Shown piece after piece: positions 24,016 through 35,760 of a DNA stretch of 64,000 nucleotides. The translations under genes and the position numbers were made by a program. The stretch covers positions 42,474,601-42,538,600 of the forward strand of contig OX365948.1 of assembly GCA_947247005.1 (NCBI GenBank), in the 5' to 3' direction. The DNA comes from Spisula solida. Lineage: Eukaryota; Mollusca; Bivalvia; Venerida; Mactridae. How positions within the stretch are numbered: position 1 is the stretch's first letter; each line of letters starts with the position of its first letter. Below the pieces are notes generated by a model. The model was not told the DNA's origin and made no database searches. It worked only from the letters and a program-made list of their open reading frames with translations.

Positions 24016-24242
24016 CAGGGGTCCTCCTGAGTCATGATGCCCAATCCTGAAAAAAGAATGCACGCTTGTTCAGGGTGACAATGGCACATATACTTACACC
24101 AAAACTCAGTTTCAAACATTAACTTTATCAAAATTCAGCTAATTCATAACTTAGTCAGTACTTAGAATTTTTATTGTGCGCAGAAAAGTATATACCTTCT
24201 ATTGCAGGAAATCCGGAATATTCCAGAAATGTAGGACCCCTG
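24016..24242. mobile_element. hAT-like short element, family H (copy 3)
   Basis: CAGGGGTCCT and AGGACCCCTG ends, with AAATCCGGAATATTCC inside. The flanking hexamers do not match. Confidence 0.7.
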
Positions 24243-24427
24243 TATAATGTGGCTTGCTGTAAATAAATTATTATATTGTGGCGCTCACAAATTGCTATAT
24301 ATTCTATTCTTAATCATCTACATTTAATGAAGGTATGAACTGTAAACCTTGAAAACTCAGGTTAAGTGTGCCAGCATTCTAGTCTTCCATGTATAGAGTA
24401 TATACTGCTCTATTTAGATACAGGAGG

Positions 24428-24693
24428 TTTAGTGCGGAGATATTGATGTGATCCTCAACCTTCTATTAGCATAATTTAACAGCTGATATCTCGTCTATAT
24501 TTTAAAACGCAGTGGTATTTTTTCATGAATCATAAGAGGGAAGCATCACAAGACAATCAAGGTGTAACACGACCACACATCTAAAGGGCCGATATTGCAC
24601 GATTTGCCCTCGTAATTTGTTATATTCAACTCAAGAACCTAGCAATATTTTGATACATAACAGTCAGGATCAGGTTAATATCTCCACATAGTA
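24428..24693. mobile_element. Inverted-repeat element, family I (copy 3)
   Basis: TTTAGTGCGGAGATATTGA at the left; the interior includes ATTAGCATAATTTAACAGCT and GATATTGCACGATTTGC, shared with 327-583. Confidence 0.75.
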
Positions 24694-24972
24694 TTTAAGA
24701 TGGTACTGAATTTCACTTGATTAATCACAATTGTTAGATATCCGACTCACATTCATAGACTAGTGGGTGCAGAATTTCATACAATGTGCTAAGGAAATTT
24801 TCCTTGCATCATCATGCAAAACCATAAAACTCAAACTCGTTTTGATATATAAATGTTGTAGAGGTAGTATATGTGAAGGTAGTTACTGTGTGTTAACCAC
24901 TAGTTAAAGCATTCCAATCCATAAATTAGTTTGATTTTACTGGGATTGAATTTTTGATGTTGGTATGTAAAT

Positions 24973-25124
24973 CACAGGTGACTGTATCGTGATGTAGGTC
25001 CTTTAAGTGTAATTATGTAAGCACAGCCAGAAAGATATGTTTTCAAAATTGTAAACCATTACATTTTCCAACGTAATTTAAATTACACATAAAAGGACCT
25101 ACATCATAGTACAGTCACCTATGT
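24973..25124. mobile_element. Small inverted-repeat element (family L)
   Basis: Arms around CACAGGTGACTGTATCGTGA and ATCATAGTACAGTCACCTATG; GTAGGTCCTTT and AAAGGACCTAC pair inside. Confidence 0.7.
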
Positions 25125-25263
25125 GTACAATTACATAATATATATTTGTATACTTATTTACTGCATTTATTGGTTATTAGTATTAGGTTCATTTAGAATG
25201 GTATGAAACATTGATTGGCACATTGTTATGTATACCTTATACCATGTGTGCACTTGAATTAAT

Positions 25264-25496
25264 CAGGGGTTCTATTGAGGCATAATGCCAAATCCTAAAA
25301 ACATCCCTACTCCTTAACTAGGTTTCAATCATTGTTCTGTTATTGAAATTCAGATTATTGAACTTAAAAATGACCGTAACTTTGTCAATTCTTAAAATTC
25401 TTTCATCAAATAAGTTTTATTTTGTGCAGGAAAGATAATTCTTCCTAATACAGCAAATCCGGATTTCCGGATTATTCCGGAATTATGGAACCCCTG
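25264..25496. mobile_element. hAT-like short element, family H (copy 4), 6-bp TSD
   Basis: Ends CAGGGGTTCTATTGAGG and ATGGAACCCCTG. Perfect 6-bp target duplication ATTAAT at 25258-25263 and 25497-25502. Confidence 0.85.
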
Positions 25497-26009
25497 ATTA
25501 ATATTGGTAGGATTTCTGCTGTTTAAGTTTTTGTGTTCCAACATGTTTTAATGTTGAAACTCATGCCATTAGTCTCTTTTTCCTGTCTCCTTGTCCTAGT
25601 TAACTAATTACGTATGATGCAATATGTGTTTAAGATACAGTATTCAAACTTCTCATTTATATTCATGAGAAAAAAGGTGCTCATATTTTGGTAAAACTAA
25701 AAGGATATTAGATTTTCAATTTCGTAAATAGGAAAAAGTTCATATATTTCGGTAAAAAAGTTCAAGGTTTTAGTAAAAAGCCTATTTCATTGGGTTCGAA
25801 TATTGTGAGTTGGGAACAAATATTTCAAAATGCTCTTTGTATCAATTCAGTATACTGACATATCTGTTACAACGCATCTTACTTGGGAACAAACAACGTC
25901 GTTTAATCGAGACCAGACTGTACCAACGCTAGATTAGCTTAGAATATTCTACTGATCATTTTTGAGGGGTTCAGTCAGAATATGAACTCTTGTTTTAAAG
26001 ATTTGAAGT

Positions 26010-26158
26010 CTAAATAAAAAGGCTGATAGATTACTCGCATGGTGATGTATACCATCAGACTTGAGGTGTTGGGAGGGATTAATGTTATTGATTTATAATA
26101 GTAAGTTAAAAGAAATTGTTTCACAATCAACCTAAAATAAATCAGTATACTATACACT
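26010..26158. repeat. Dispersed repeat, family Z (copy 1)
   Basis: Shares ATACCATC, GAGGTGT, TTGTTTCACAATC and AACCTAAAATAAATCAGTAT with 33722-33840 and 37815-37925. Confidence 0.6.
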
Positions 26159-26210
26159 ACAGCTGAAAGGAAGAAAAATTCCACAAAGTGTGTGAATATT
26201 AATTTAAACA

Positions 26211-26478
26211 AGACTGCCTGCGGTAAATGCTTATGCCCCGGTGGAAGCCTTGTCCATAAACACTAGCTAAGTCAATCAGGGGCCATAATTATGTTGGATA
26301 GTATTACATTGCTATGACAATGCAATATGTTTATGATGCCAAGCATGCCAAATTTAAAAGCAATGTCTTGATGGACCTCGAAAACATTTGAGTTTCAACT
26401 ATTTGAAAGGCTTAGTTAACATTTTCAAACAGACAAAACAATCACTATAAGCCTCCACATCAATAGATGCCGAGGCAT
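26211..26478 (-). repeat. Dispersed repeat, family C (old copy)
   Basis: AACAAGACTGCCTGCGGTAA ... GGTGGAAGCCTTGTCCATAA ... GCCGAGGCATAAAAA; strongly diverged from copies 1 and 2. Confidence 0.6.
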
Positions 26479-26811
26479 AAAAAAATTATTAATTGCGGGG
26501 ATTTTATTTATTGGTATTTAACCAAAGTCTTCCACAACTCACATTTGTGATTTTACTGAATGTATGAACTGTGAGAGAACCGACGGTGACTGGTGCCATA
26601 GTCTGACATGTGTAACATAGTATATGTTTCATTGTTTTGTGTCTATATAATTATATCTAAATTTATATGAACCATATAATTTTTTTTATTATAAAACCTG
26701 GTAACTGCCGAAAGATTGTTTGTAAATTAAAATATTAGTAAAATAAACTATTGTTACAGCTTACAATGTGGCGTTTTGTTTTTCTATAAATTATTTAAAA
26801 AGTAAATATAC

Positions 26812-26950
26812 CAGATTTATATAGCGCCTTTTTCATTGAAACACACGGTCAAAGGCACTTTACATTAAAGTGTTGCAGCCACAAGGGCGCAGGTGCATTC
26901 TCTACCAGTGCAGATACAGCATCATTTGACCAGAGGGACAGACTGAGTTA
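26812..26950 (-). repeat. SINE-type 3' tail repeat
   Basis: ATACCAGATTTATATAGCGC ... GGCACTTTACATT ... GCAGCCACAAGGGCGCAGGT. Reverse counterpart of 49560-49765. Confidence 0.6.
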
Positions 26951-27059
26951 TTCTGGTTTAATACCATTTCTCAACAAATTTCAGTTATTTTTGGCGGCCA
27001 ATTCACCTTAACAAACTTTCCTGGACTGTATCTTAACCAGTAACAAGGAAACTTTCTCC

Positions 27060-27147
27060 ACATTTGGAAGAAAATCAACATTGTCAAATTTTCATGAAGA
27101 TCATATGATTTTCAGGATTTTTAATTTGGCTCTGTTGACACCCCTGA
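27060..27147. mobile_element. Family G fragment
   Basis: Only the right end survives: ATATGATTTTCAGGATTTTT ... CTGTTGACACCCCTG. Confidence 0.6.
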
Positions 27148-27673
27148 TTACATTAACTGAACAAACCCGATTAAGAAAACATTGTGCAAATATCAAAATA
27201 TGATCTACTCTGCTGCTAAATTTCGAAAATTGTATTTGTTGCATTTGGTATGCATTGGCATAATATTGTCTTTTTCCATGTATCTGATAAGCACTATCGG
27301 CAGGAACCAAAGTGGTAAGTATAACATGGATATTTTTGTCCCTTTTCTATTTTCGTATTATTTAAGACCCAAAAATGACCAAAACCAACCGTATACTGCT
27401 ATCACAGAGGCTAGAATACAGCAAAAATATTTTAGTGAGGCCGGGCTTATCAGCACTTAGATATCAAATTTTCAATTAATCTTCATTCGTTTACAAAAAA
27501 GCAGATGTAAAATTATGTTACTTAAAATTCCACGAGGTCATCTTATTCAATTTGCAAAATATCTACAAGAAAAATTTGTTGACCCTTATCAAATTTGAAA
27601 AGTATATCAACTAAATGTGGTCTTAGAAATGCTACAAAATATTTGGTTTGTTACATGACATTCACACATTTTT

Positions 27674-28345
27674 AGCTCACCTGTCACAAAGTGAGCTTTT
27701 GAGATCACTCTTCATCCGTAGTCCGTCAACAATTTGCTTGTGTAGACACTAGAGGTCACAATTTTGGCCTAATCATTATGAAACTTGGTCACAATGATCT
27801 TATCAACAAAATCTAGGTCAAGTTCAATATTAGGTCATCTGGGGTCAAAAACTAGGTCACCAGGTCAAATCATAAAAAAACCTTGTGTAGTCACTAGGTC
27901 ACAATTTTGACCTAATCTTTATGAAACTTGGTCACAATGATCATCTCAACGAAATCTAGGTCAAGTTTGAAATAGGGTCATCTGGGGTCAAAAACTAGGT
28001 CACAAGGTCAAATCATAGAAAAACCTTGTGTAGTCATTAGAGGTCACAATTTTGACCTAATATTGATGAATCTTGGTCACAATGATCATTTCAACAAAAT
28101 CTAGGTCATGTTCGATATTGGGTCAACTAGGGTCAAAAACTAGGTCACAAAATCAAATCATAGAAAAACCCTATAGTAGTCACTACAGGTCACACTTTTA
28201 GTCAATCCTTATGAAACTTGGTTAGAGTGATCATCTCAACAAAATCTAGGTCAAGTGAGATATTGCGTCATATGGGCCAAGAACTAGGTCACTAGGTCAA
28301 ATCACAGGTCTTGCAAGTACTGCTACAACAGGTGAGCGACCTAGG
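27674..28345 (+). repeat. Dispersed repeat of four ~130-bp AGGTCA-rich units
   Basis: Begins AGCTCACCTGTCACAAAGTG and ends ACAGGTGAGCGACCTAGGGC. Each unit has GAAACTTGGTCACAATGATC and CTAGGTCAAG. Three direct repeats AGGTCA-NN-AGGTCA lie at 27854-27867, 27997-28010 and 28286-28299. Confidence 0.85.
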
Positions 28346-28445
28346 GCCCTTTTGTTCTGTTTTTAAAATTACATACTAGAACTAGTACAATATGCCTACA
28401 ATGCTGCAAAATCATTTCCCATCAATCTTTCTCCATTGCTTTTAA

Positions 28446-29150
28446 TACGCCCAAAGGGACGTCGTATTATGTTACCGCCTCAGTGTCAGTCTGTCTGTCC
28501 ATCTTTAGCAATTTCCCTTCCACTCTGTAACTCTTGAACCCATTGAAGTATTTTAATAAAACCTGACACAAATGTCTACCACGTCAAGACAACATGCAGA
28601 GTGCATGTTCTGGATTGGGTCACTTCAAGGTCACACTAAGAGGTTAAAGGTCATATGACTTTGTTTCCCTTCTGCTCTGTAACTCTTGAAGCCCTTGAAT
28701 GATTTTAATAAAACCTAAGACAAATGTTAACCAAATCAAGATGACATGCAGAACGCATGTTGTAGATGGGTCACTTCAAGGTCACACAAGAGGTTAAAGG
28801 TCATATGACTTAGTTTCCTTCTGCTCTGTAACTCTTGAAGCCCTTGAAGGATTTTAAAGAAACCTGACACAAATGTTCACCACATCAAGACGATGTGCAG
28901 AGCTCATGTGCTGGATTGGTCGCTTCAAGGTCAAGGGCACACTTAAGGGTTAAAGGTCATATGACTTTGTTTCCTTCCGCTTTGTAACTCTAAACCTGAT
29001 GTTCAAAATCAGTATGACATGCAGATTGATTGCATATCTCCAGATGGTTCACTTCAAAGTTCCTAATATGTTTCAACAGTCAAAAGTTTGCTACAAATAC
29101 CTAAAACAAAACCTTTTCGGGCGTATACTGCCCCGTATGGCGGTGCTCTT
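28446..29150 (+). repeat. Dispersed repeat with three ~145-bp units
   Basis: TACGCCCAAAGGGACGTCGT at the left and GGGCGTATACTGCCCCGTAT near the right. Units repeat CTCTGTAACTCTTGAA and TTCAAGGTCACAC. Confidence 0.8.
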
Positions 29151-29324
29151 GTTAAACACAAGACATAATTTCATATACAATGTATGACATTTATTTGTAA
29201 TGAATAGTTATTATACACAGAGTGTGTGAGCATTATGATGATATAGTACTAGCTTTACAAGTCCCCATTGGTATACAGCTATGAGTCATTAACCCTTTCC
29301 TCCGTGGTAGGGCCTTTTTATATA

Positions 29325-29590
29325 CAGGGGTGTCAACAGAGCCAAATTAAAAATCCTGAAAATCATATGCGGCTGACCATTTTTGACAAAATGGAGGCCG
29401 TCAACCATATATAACTCAGTTTTCAAACTTTTTATTGAAGAAAATCCTTCAGAGCAGATATAATTGACAATAACTTTGCCATTTCTTGAGATATTTTCAT
29501 CAAATAACTTTTATTTTGGTCAGAAAGCATAGTTCTTCAAGGATAGACAAATCCGGAATTCCGGATAAATCCGGAAAATTGACACCCCCG
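29325..29590. mobile_element. hAT-like short element, family G (copy 3), 6-bp TSD
   Basis: CAGGGGTGTCAA at the left, TTGACACCCCCG at the right. Target duplication TATATA at 29319-29324 and 29591-29596. Confidence 0.85.
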
Positions 29591-29715
29591 TATATAACAT
29601 ACAGCAAGAGCATTCCACAAGCCCCAGCAGTCAGTGATTTCACAGACTACTAAGGGACTTACCACCAGCTACATTTCTCAAATTGAACCAGATTGAACAA
29701 CTTATTGAATAATAA

Positions 29716-29970
29716 AATAAGTCATTAAGAACTGCAAGCAATACGGAAGTCCCCTACCGGTTTGAAGCCATTATCAATCCACAATTTATGTCGGAATCGA
29801 AATATTTTTAGACGTGCATAATCCCCTTTTTGCCCCCTATCCATGTACAAAGTTTCATAAACCTAGCTTGGAAACTGTTAGTTATGTCAGGATCCAGAGT
29901 TTTTGACAGACAGAATAGACTGACTGGTGGCAAACCTATAGTCACCTTGGGTCATAAATCGGTAGGAGAC
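29716..29970 (-). repeat. Dispersed element, family B (copy 2)
   Basis: AGTCATTAAGAACTGCAAGC, then AAGTCCCCTACCGGTTTGAA; the right end is diverged (GGTAGGAGACT). Confidence 0.75.
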
Positions 29971-30395
29971 TAACAACTTATTAAATCATCACATAAAAGA
30001 ACAAAGATGATAAATAACTGTACAAGACAATAGCATATACTAACACAGTAAAAATTAATTGTTTTCATGGGGGACTGTTGTTTGGGATGAACTGGGCTAT
30101 GAATTTTTAAATCTTTGAAGATTGATCAGCCTCAGAAATATAAAACAAAACATCTCTGTTCCTATGTTCCTATGTTTATTATTATAAACCTAACTCATGA
30201 ATTCACACTCCATCAAGTGCAATTTTACAAAATCCACAAAATTTAATACACCAAAAAGTTCATGATTTCGCAAAACACAAACACATTGGGCAACAGATTC
30301 AAACCATTAGCTGTATTTGGCAATAAATTAACCCAGGTGGATCAATGAAATGGATAATATATCACCATTGACTTAAAACATTTAAAATTGAAAAA

Positions 30396-30845
30396 AACAA
30401 GTAATTAAGAACTGCAAGCAATACTGAAGTCCCCTACCGGTTTGAAGCCATTTTCAATGTTTCTGTTGCCATAGCAACCTCAATTTTTGTCAGAATCAAA
30501 ATATTTTTAGACGTGCGTAATCCCCTTATTGCCCCCTATCCACATATCATGTTTCATAAACCTAGCTTGGAAACTGTTTGAGTTATGGCAGGATCCAGAT
30601 TTGGGCATATTTTCACTCTTTCTGTCACCATAGCAACCACAATATTTGTCAAAATCAATATATTTTTAGACGTGCATTATCCCCTTATTGCCCCCTATCC
30701 ACATACCAAGTTTCATAAACCTAGCTTGGAAACTGTTCGAGTTATGTCAGGATCCAGATTTTTTGACGGACAGACGGACGGAGGGCAAACCTATAGTCCC
30801 CTCCGGTCAAAAACCGGTAGGGGACTAAAAACCGGTAGGGGACTA
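30396..30845 (-). repeat. Dispersed element, family B (copy 3) with internal duplication
   Basis: The internal block with CCATAGCAACC ... CCCCTTATTGCCCCCTATCC ... AAACCTAGCTTGGAAACTGT is present twice, and the terminal AACCGGTAGGGGACTAAAAA is also doubled. Confidence 0.8.
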
Positions 30846-31465
30846 AAAAGATCATGATATCGCAGGAAAAATTTGATCATGATATTTCTGCCTTCTGTTT
30901 ATAATGTATTTGTACATGTATGAACCTAAATTACTATCTGATGAAAACAAGATGAAACTGATGACATAATGCTAGTTGTACATTCATCACACCATAGTAC
31001 ATACAGAACCTTCTCCACTTACGAGAGATGTCTACAATGGAGAATTAACTAATTGACAATGAACATATTTCATCAATACACGTATAAATATATTGTATCA
31101 ACAACATTTAATCTGTCAGAGTCTACGATCAGAAAGCAACTGATTTAAGCATAGTCATGTCCTATCTCCAACCTTGAGTTAGGCACAAGTTTTCAGTATT
31201 AAAACTGATTCCAGTACTTTGAGATATAATTGCACTATGTAATTTAGTTTTTCAGTAGTTTGAAAATAAGTTTTCAGTGTTTTGAAAATATAGTTTCCAG
31301 AGTTTTAAAAAATATCAACTTAACCACTGGAGTTTGATTTTAATGACAAAATCACCTCAACCTATTGTACAGATCAGCACTTTTTACTGCTTTATACATA
31401 ATATTCTGTCTTGATCTTGTTCAATTTTATGAATAATTTTCAACGCAATGGAAGGCTTTGGGAGC
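30846..31465 (-). other. RAE1 3' flank / presumed 3' UTR
   Basis: No canonical AATAAA is visible on the - strand over these 620 bp. The variant ATTAAA reads at 31343-31338, and the first canonical signal lies at 30180-30175, beyond a dispersed element (30396-30845). The UTR therefore either uses a variant signal or runs through that element. Nothing else recognised. Confidence 0.35.
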
Positions 31466-31558
31466 CTAGCTCTTTTTCGTGGAAGGTTTCAGCTCGTCGA
31501 AACATCTTCTCAGGAAAATATGGGGCTTCATCTTCTGTGGATCGAATCCTTCGTGACC
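31466..31558 (-). CDS. RAE1: RAE1 exon J, last coding exon (residues 345-374)
   Basis: Acceptor ctatttttag, then [20 protein letters not shown] and [10 protein letters not shown] with TAG at 31468-31466. Matches the conserved RAE1 C-terminus. Two overlapping + strand ORFs here are antisense shadows. Confidence 0.93.
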   Translation of the reverse strand, partial: GHEGFDPQKMKPHIFLRRCFDELKPSTKKS

Positions 31559-34500
31559 CTAAAAATAGAAAACATGCAAATGAAGAATGGACACAACACT
31601 CATTTGTCTTCAGATCTCGGGTTTGAATACTTGAACTTACTTGGTTGGTTAGGAAGGGTTATGATCTTTTGTAACATTGGCTAGGGTTATGTCCTCCACA
31701 TGTGGAGGAGTTGCCAGTTGCTAACAGAAGAACAAATTAATATCAGGAAATCTGGTTAGGTCCTTTATTTTATTTTCTTACACTTCATAAATATTATGCT
31801 AAAATAAGTAAGACAAAAATATACTGTATAGCGGGTTATTTCTGCGGGTAGAAAATTTTGCGATTTGGGCCTAAAATGGGTAGGTTTTATTTCTGCGGTT
31901 TTTAGTTCTGCGACCTACCAGAAAATCGGGAATTAATTTCTGCGGGTTTCAGAAACCGGAAGAAATTTCTGCGAAAGGTAAGCTATCTACTACGGCATGA
32001 TCAACAACATGATAACTCTGCTTGTATGATTTAGATTTAATTGTTAATTTTATACAGAATTATACACAAAATACAGTGTTGCAAATTGAACCAGTTGTCA
32101 AACTTACACCAACGTGTATTGAGGGTCAATACCGATATAACACAATCATTAATTGTTAAACAAACAAGCAAACAAAGACAGTCGATCACTATACGTGTGA
32201 AAAATACGACAGTAACAAAACACTATAAAGATATAGATTAAAGGTATATTACCAGTATATTGAAGTTAAATTTTGCGAACAAATTTTTACGGATGTTTAA
32301 TTTTGCGGAATTTAATTTTACGGGACAGCCTCGAACCGCAAAAAACGCAGAAATAAAAACCCGCAGAAATTACCCGCTATACGGTATATTAGCCAGTCTC
32401 AAGGAAAACCTGCTATTTTGACAAAAAAAAATGATTTTGAGATTTTTTATTATTTGAAAGAGTAATCTTAATGAAGCAAAATGCAAAAGAAACTTTGTTA
32501 GTATCTTGATTTTTAAGGACGTTACAGCTGTTTTGTTGAGGCCCTATTCAGACCCTTTTAGTGTGACATCGCAAACGTCATTCAAACGTTATTCGACGTC
32601 GTTGTAACAAGTACTTTATAATTACTGCATTTGATCAATACTTGACATAAACTAGTCAAAATGGTACCAAGTTTTAGAATGATGTTTTAAGTTTTAAACA
32701 AGACTGCGTTCAATAAACGCTTATGCCCCCTGTGGAAGCCTTGTCCATAAAGTCTAAGTCCAAAATTAGATCAAGGTGAAGGTCAAAATGGGGTTAGGTG
32801 ATACTGGCGTGTGGAGAGTGTTCATACACAACATCCATGCAAGTATAAAAGCTTTGTAGCAAGCCATATTAATGCTAGAAGAAACAGTCAATTTGGGTTA
32901 ACCAGGACGGACGGACGAACAGACGAACGGACGGACGAACGGACGGACAGGTGAATCACTATATGCCTCCCCATCTATCGATAGGGGGCATAAAAATACA
33001 TCCCAATTGTAAATGTTCACATTTAGAGAAAGGCTACTACTATTTTAAACAACTAACTCCTGGTTTTTCTCAATCAGAGTACTTTTCTGAAATTGGTCAC
33101 CATAGCAACAAAGTAAATGATTTCGACATAATTCTTAAGAAATTTTAAAGGTAAGCTATATTAATATATGGATAAATTACTTAAAATTGAATCTATAGAT
33201 ATGTCATTTTTCTTATTTGAAAGCTTTTTTAAAACCGTGTTACATGCAGTAATAATATAATGTCATTATAGCAGGTTTTCCTGGAGACTGGCTCATATGT
33301 AAAATATTTTTAATGATGCATTGATTAGCAAAATAATATCATGTTAGCATGCATTTGAATATGTCATCTATCTTGTTTTTAAATGTATCATAAATGAAAA
33401 ATAAACGGAGTTACCCGAAAGGGGTCTCAAATGAAAAAGAACTGGTTACGTCAACTGAGATGTAGAATGAAAATGCAGCCAAACTCTCGGTTATTGAATA
33501 CGGTAGCAAAAAAAGCTTTGTACGACAGTACAAGTAATATAAACCGATTTTCATTCTTTTAAGTCCAACTAGTCAACAGTAGGTTAGGGATTGAACCCGT
33601 GACCTCCCACACTCGAAGCGAACGCTCAACCACTAAGCTATCGAGGAGGCAGTACAGACGCAATAAAAATGGTACCAGAAATTCCCTTTCTAGACTCTCA
33701 GCATAAAAGGGAAACTGGTTTCTCTTCTCTCATACCCTTGTGGCGATTGATAACATCAGGAATGAGGTGTCGAGAGTGATTAATATAAGTTTGAAAAACT
33801 TGTTTCACAATCGACCTTAAATAAATTAGTATAAACTAACAGTAGTTTAGTTATATGGAGGCAATCCATTCACATCATTCTGACATCAGATGAACAAGCA
33901 GTTAACTGGAAGTAACTATGCTGAGTGTTAAGCAAGTGAGATATACCAGTACCAATTTTAATTACTTCGGTATGTCCCGGTTGGAATCAAACCTTGAAGC
34001 GGACACTTCTATCACAAGGCCATTGAGGCAGATGAAATGTAAACAATACCTTTGACCAATCGTAACTGGTTGCGTATGCAAATATATTTCCTTGTGGATT
34101 GAAGTTACACGCAGTCAGTGGTTGATCAAACTGCTCAGACGTCTTCAGCTTGATCCTGGCATCTTTATCCCAGAAACTAAATCTACCATCTGAACCCACT
34201 GTAGACAGGGTACCATGCACTGGGTGGAATGATATATCATTTACCTAAAATGAAAAATGAGAACATTAAAATCTGAGATAAAAAATTATGCATACAATTC
34301 TGACATTGACTAAAAAATGTTATGACACACAAACAAATTAAGATATTCCAGGGTTCCTTCTGAGAGAGGTATTACGACCAATTCTGAAAATATGATGCAA
34401 GTTTGATTCGGATGCCATATATATGACTTATAGTGTTTTAGCCAGGATTTTATGATTTTTATTATTAGTGATAAGCACGCATAATTAAACAAACTCTCTG

Positions 34501-35685
34501 TTTCAGATAGTGTTCTATTGCAAAAATTAACAAATAAAACTTCAAAGTCAGTACTTCAAATATATTCTACAGGAAAGTTGGTTCTTTCTTATGCAGCAAA
34601 TCTTTCAGCATTATTCCAGATTTAAAGAACCCCTGATATTCATGAGCTTAAGACATTGATCATATTCATAACAAGAAATGTGTCCACAGGACACGGATGC
34701 CCCGCTAAAAGCTGTTACGAGACATCTAAGTACAAAGTTATGCAAATGGAATTATTTGAATGCTTAAATGTGACATTGAGCACAAGACAAGAGCTGTGTC
34801 CGAAAGTGTGACCTTGAACTTTGAGCTAGGGATCTCGGGGTGTGAATGTTACCAAGTAATTTTAAAATCCAATGCCAAATAACAAAGCAGACTAAGATCT
34901 GTATATTTGTGCCTTTAACTTTTAATCTCTAAGTATGACCTTGACCTATGAGCTGGGGGCCTGGATTTTGCGCATGACACATCGTCTTGATGTGGTGAAC
35001 ATTTGTACCAAATTATTTAAAAATCCAGTAAGATATAACATAGTTGCAGAGTGGGCACGATTTCAATGAATATTTTGAGCCTTATAACATTTTACCACAA
35101 AGTGTGACCTTGACTTTTGAGCTAGGGACCTGGGTCTCACGCATGACACATCATCTTGATGTGATGAACATTTGTGCCAAGTTATATATATATATCCAAT
35201 ACGGAATGGCATAGTTACAGAGCTGACAGGATTCACATGCCTGTTTGAGCCTTTTAACCTCCGAGTGTTACTTTGACCTTTGAGCTAGGAACCTGGGTCT
35301 TGTGCATAACACATCGTGTTGAGATTGTGAGCATTTGTACCAAGTATTATCAATATCCAATAAGAAATGATAAAGTTACAGAGCAGACACAATTTCACAA
35401 TTTTCGAATACACACACGGATAGGGTGAACACTATATGCCCTTCCGCCATTTCATAGCGGGGACATAATAAAAACTAGAAGGTTTTTGACACAAACGTAC
35501 ATCTCCCACAAAGGGCTTTAACTCTATCCAACCTAAAATTCCTGACACTAGGCACAACTAGGCTTGGTACCTACTGTTAATGTTTAGTTTAATTGAAATC
35601 CAATTAATTGTTTATGAAAACTAGCGCATACTAACTTTGCAACATACATACATACAGACATACAGACATACAGACATACAGACAT

Positions 35686-35760
<75 letters not shown>

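Noticed and set aside
27182..27460. 92-codon ORF beginning MCKYQNMIYS
   Set aside because: Overlaps an intergenic fragment; no family resemblance or supporting splice context.
30585..30857. 90-codon ORF beginning MAGSRFGHIF
   Set aside because: Lies entirely within a family B dispersed element; the same translation recurs in other copies.
31411..31684. Two + strand ORFs of 71 and 78 codons
   Set aside because: Antisense to RAE1 exon J and adjacent SINE-like sequence.
33590..33655. Possible tRNA gene (also 57118-57182, 48335 and 56693)
   Set aside because: A and B boxes are present, but no proper acceptor stem or anticodon arm is seen and a conserved non-tRNA body follows: tRNA-derived SINEs.
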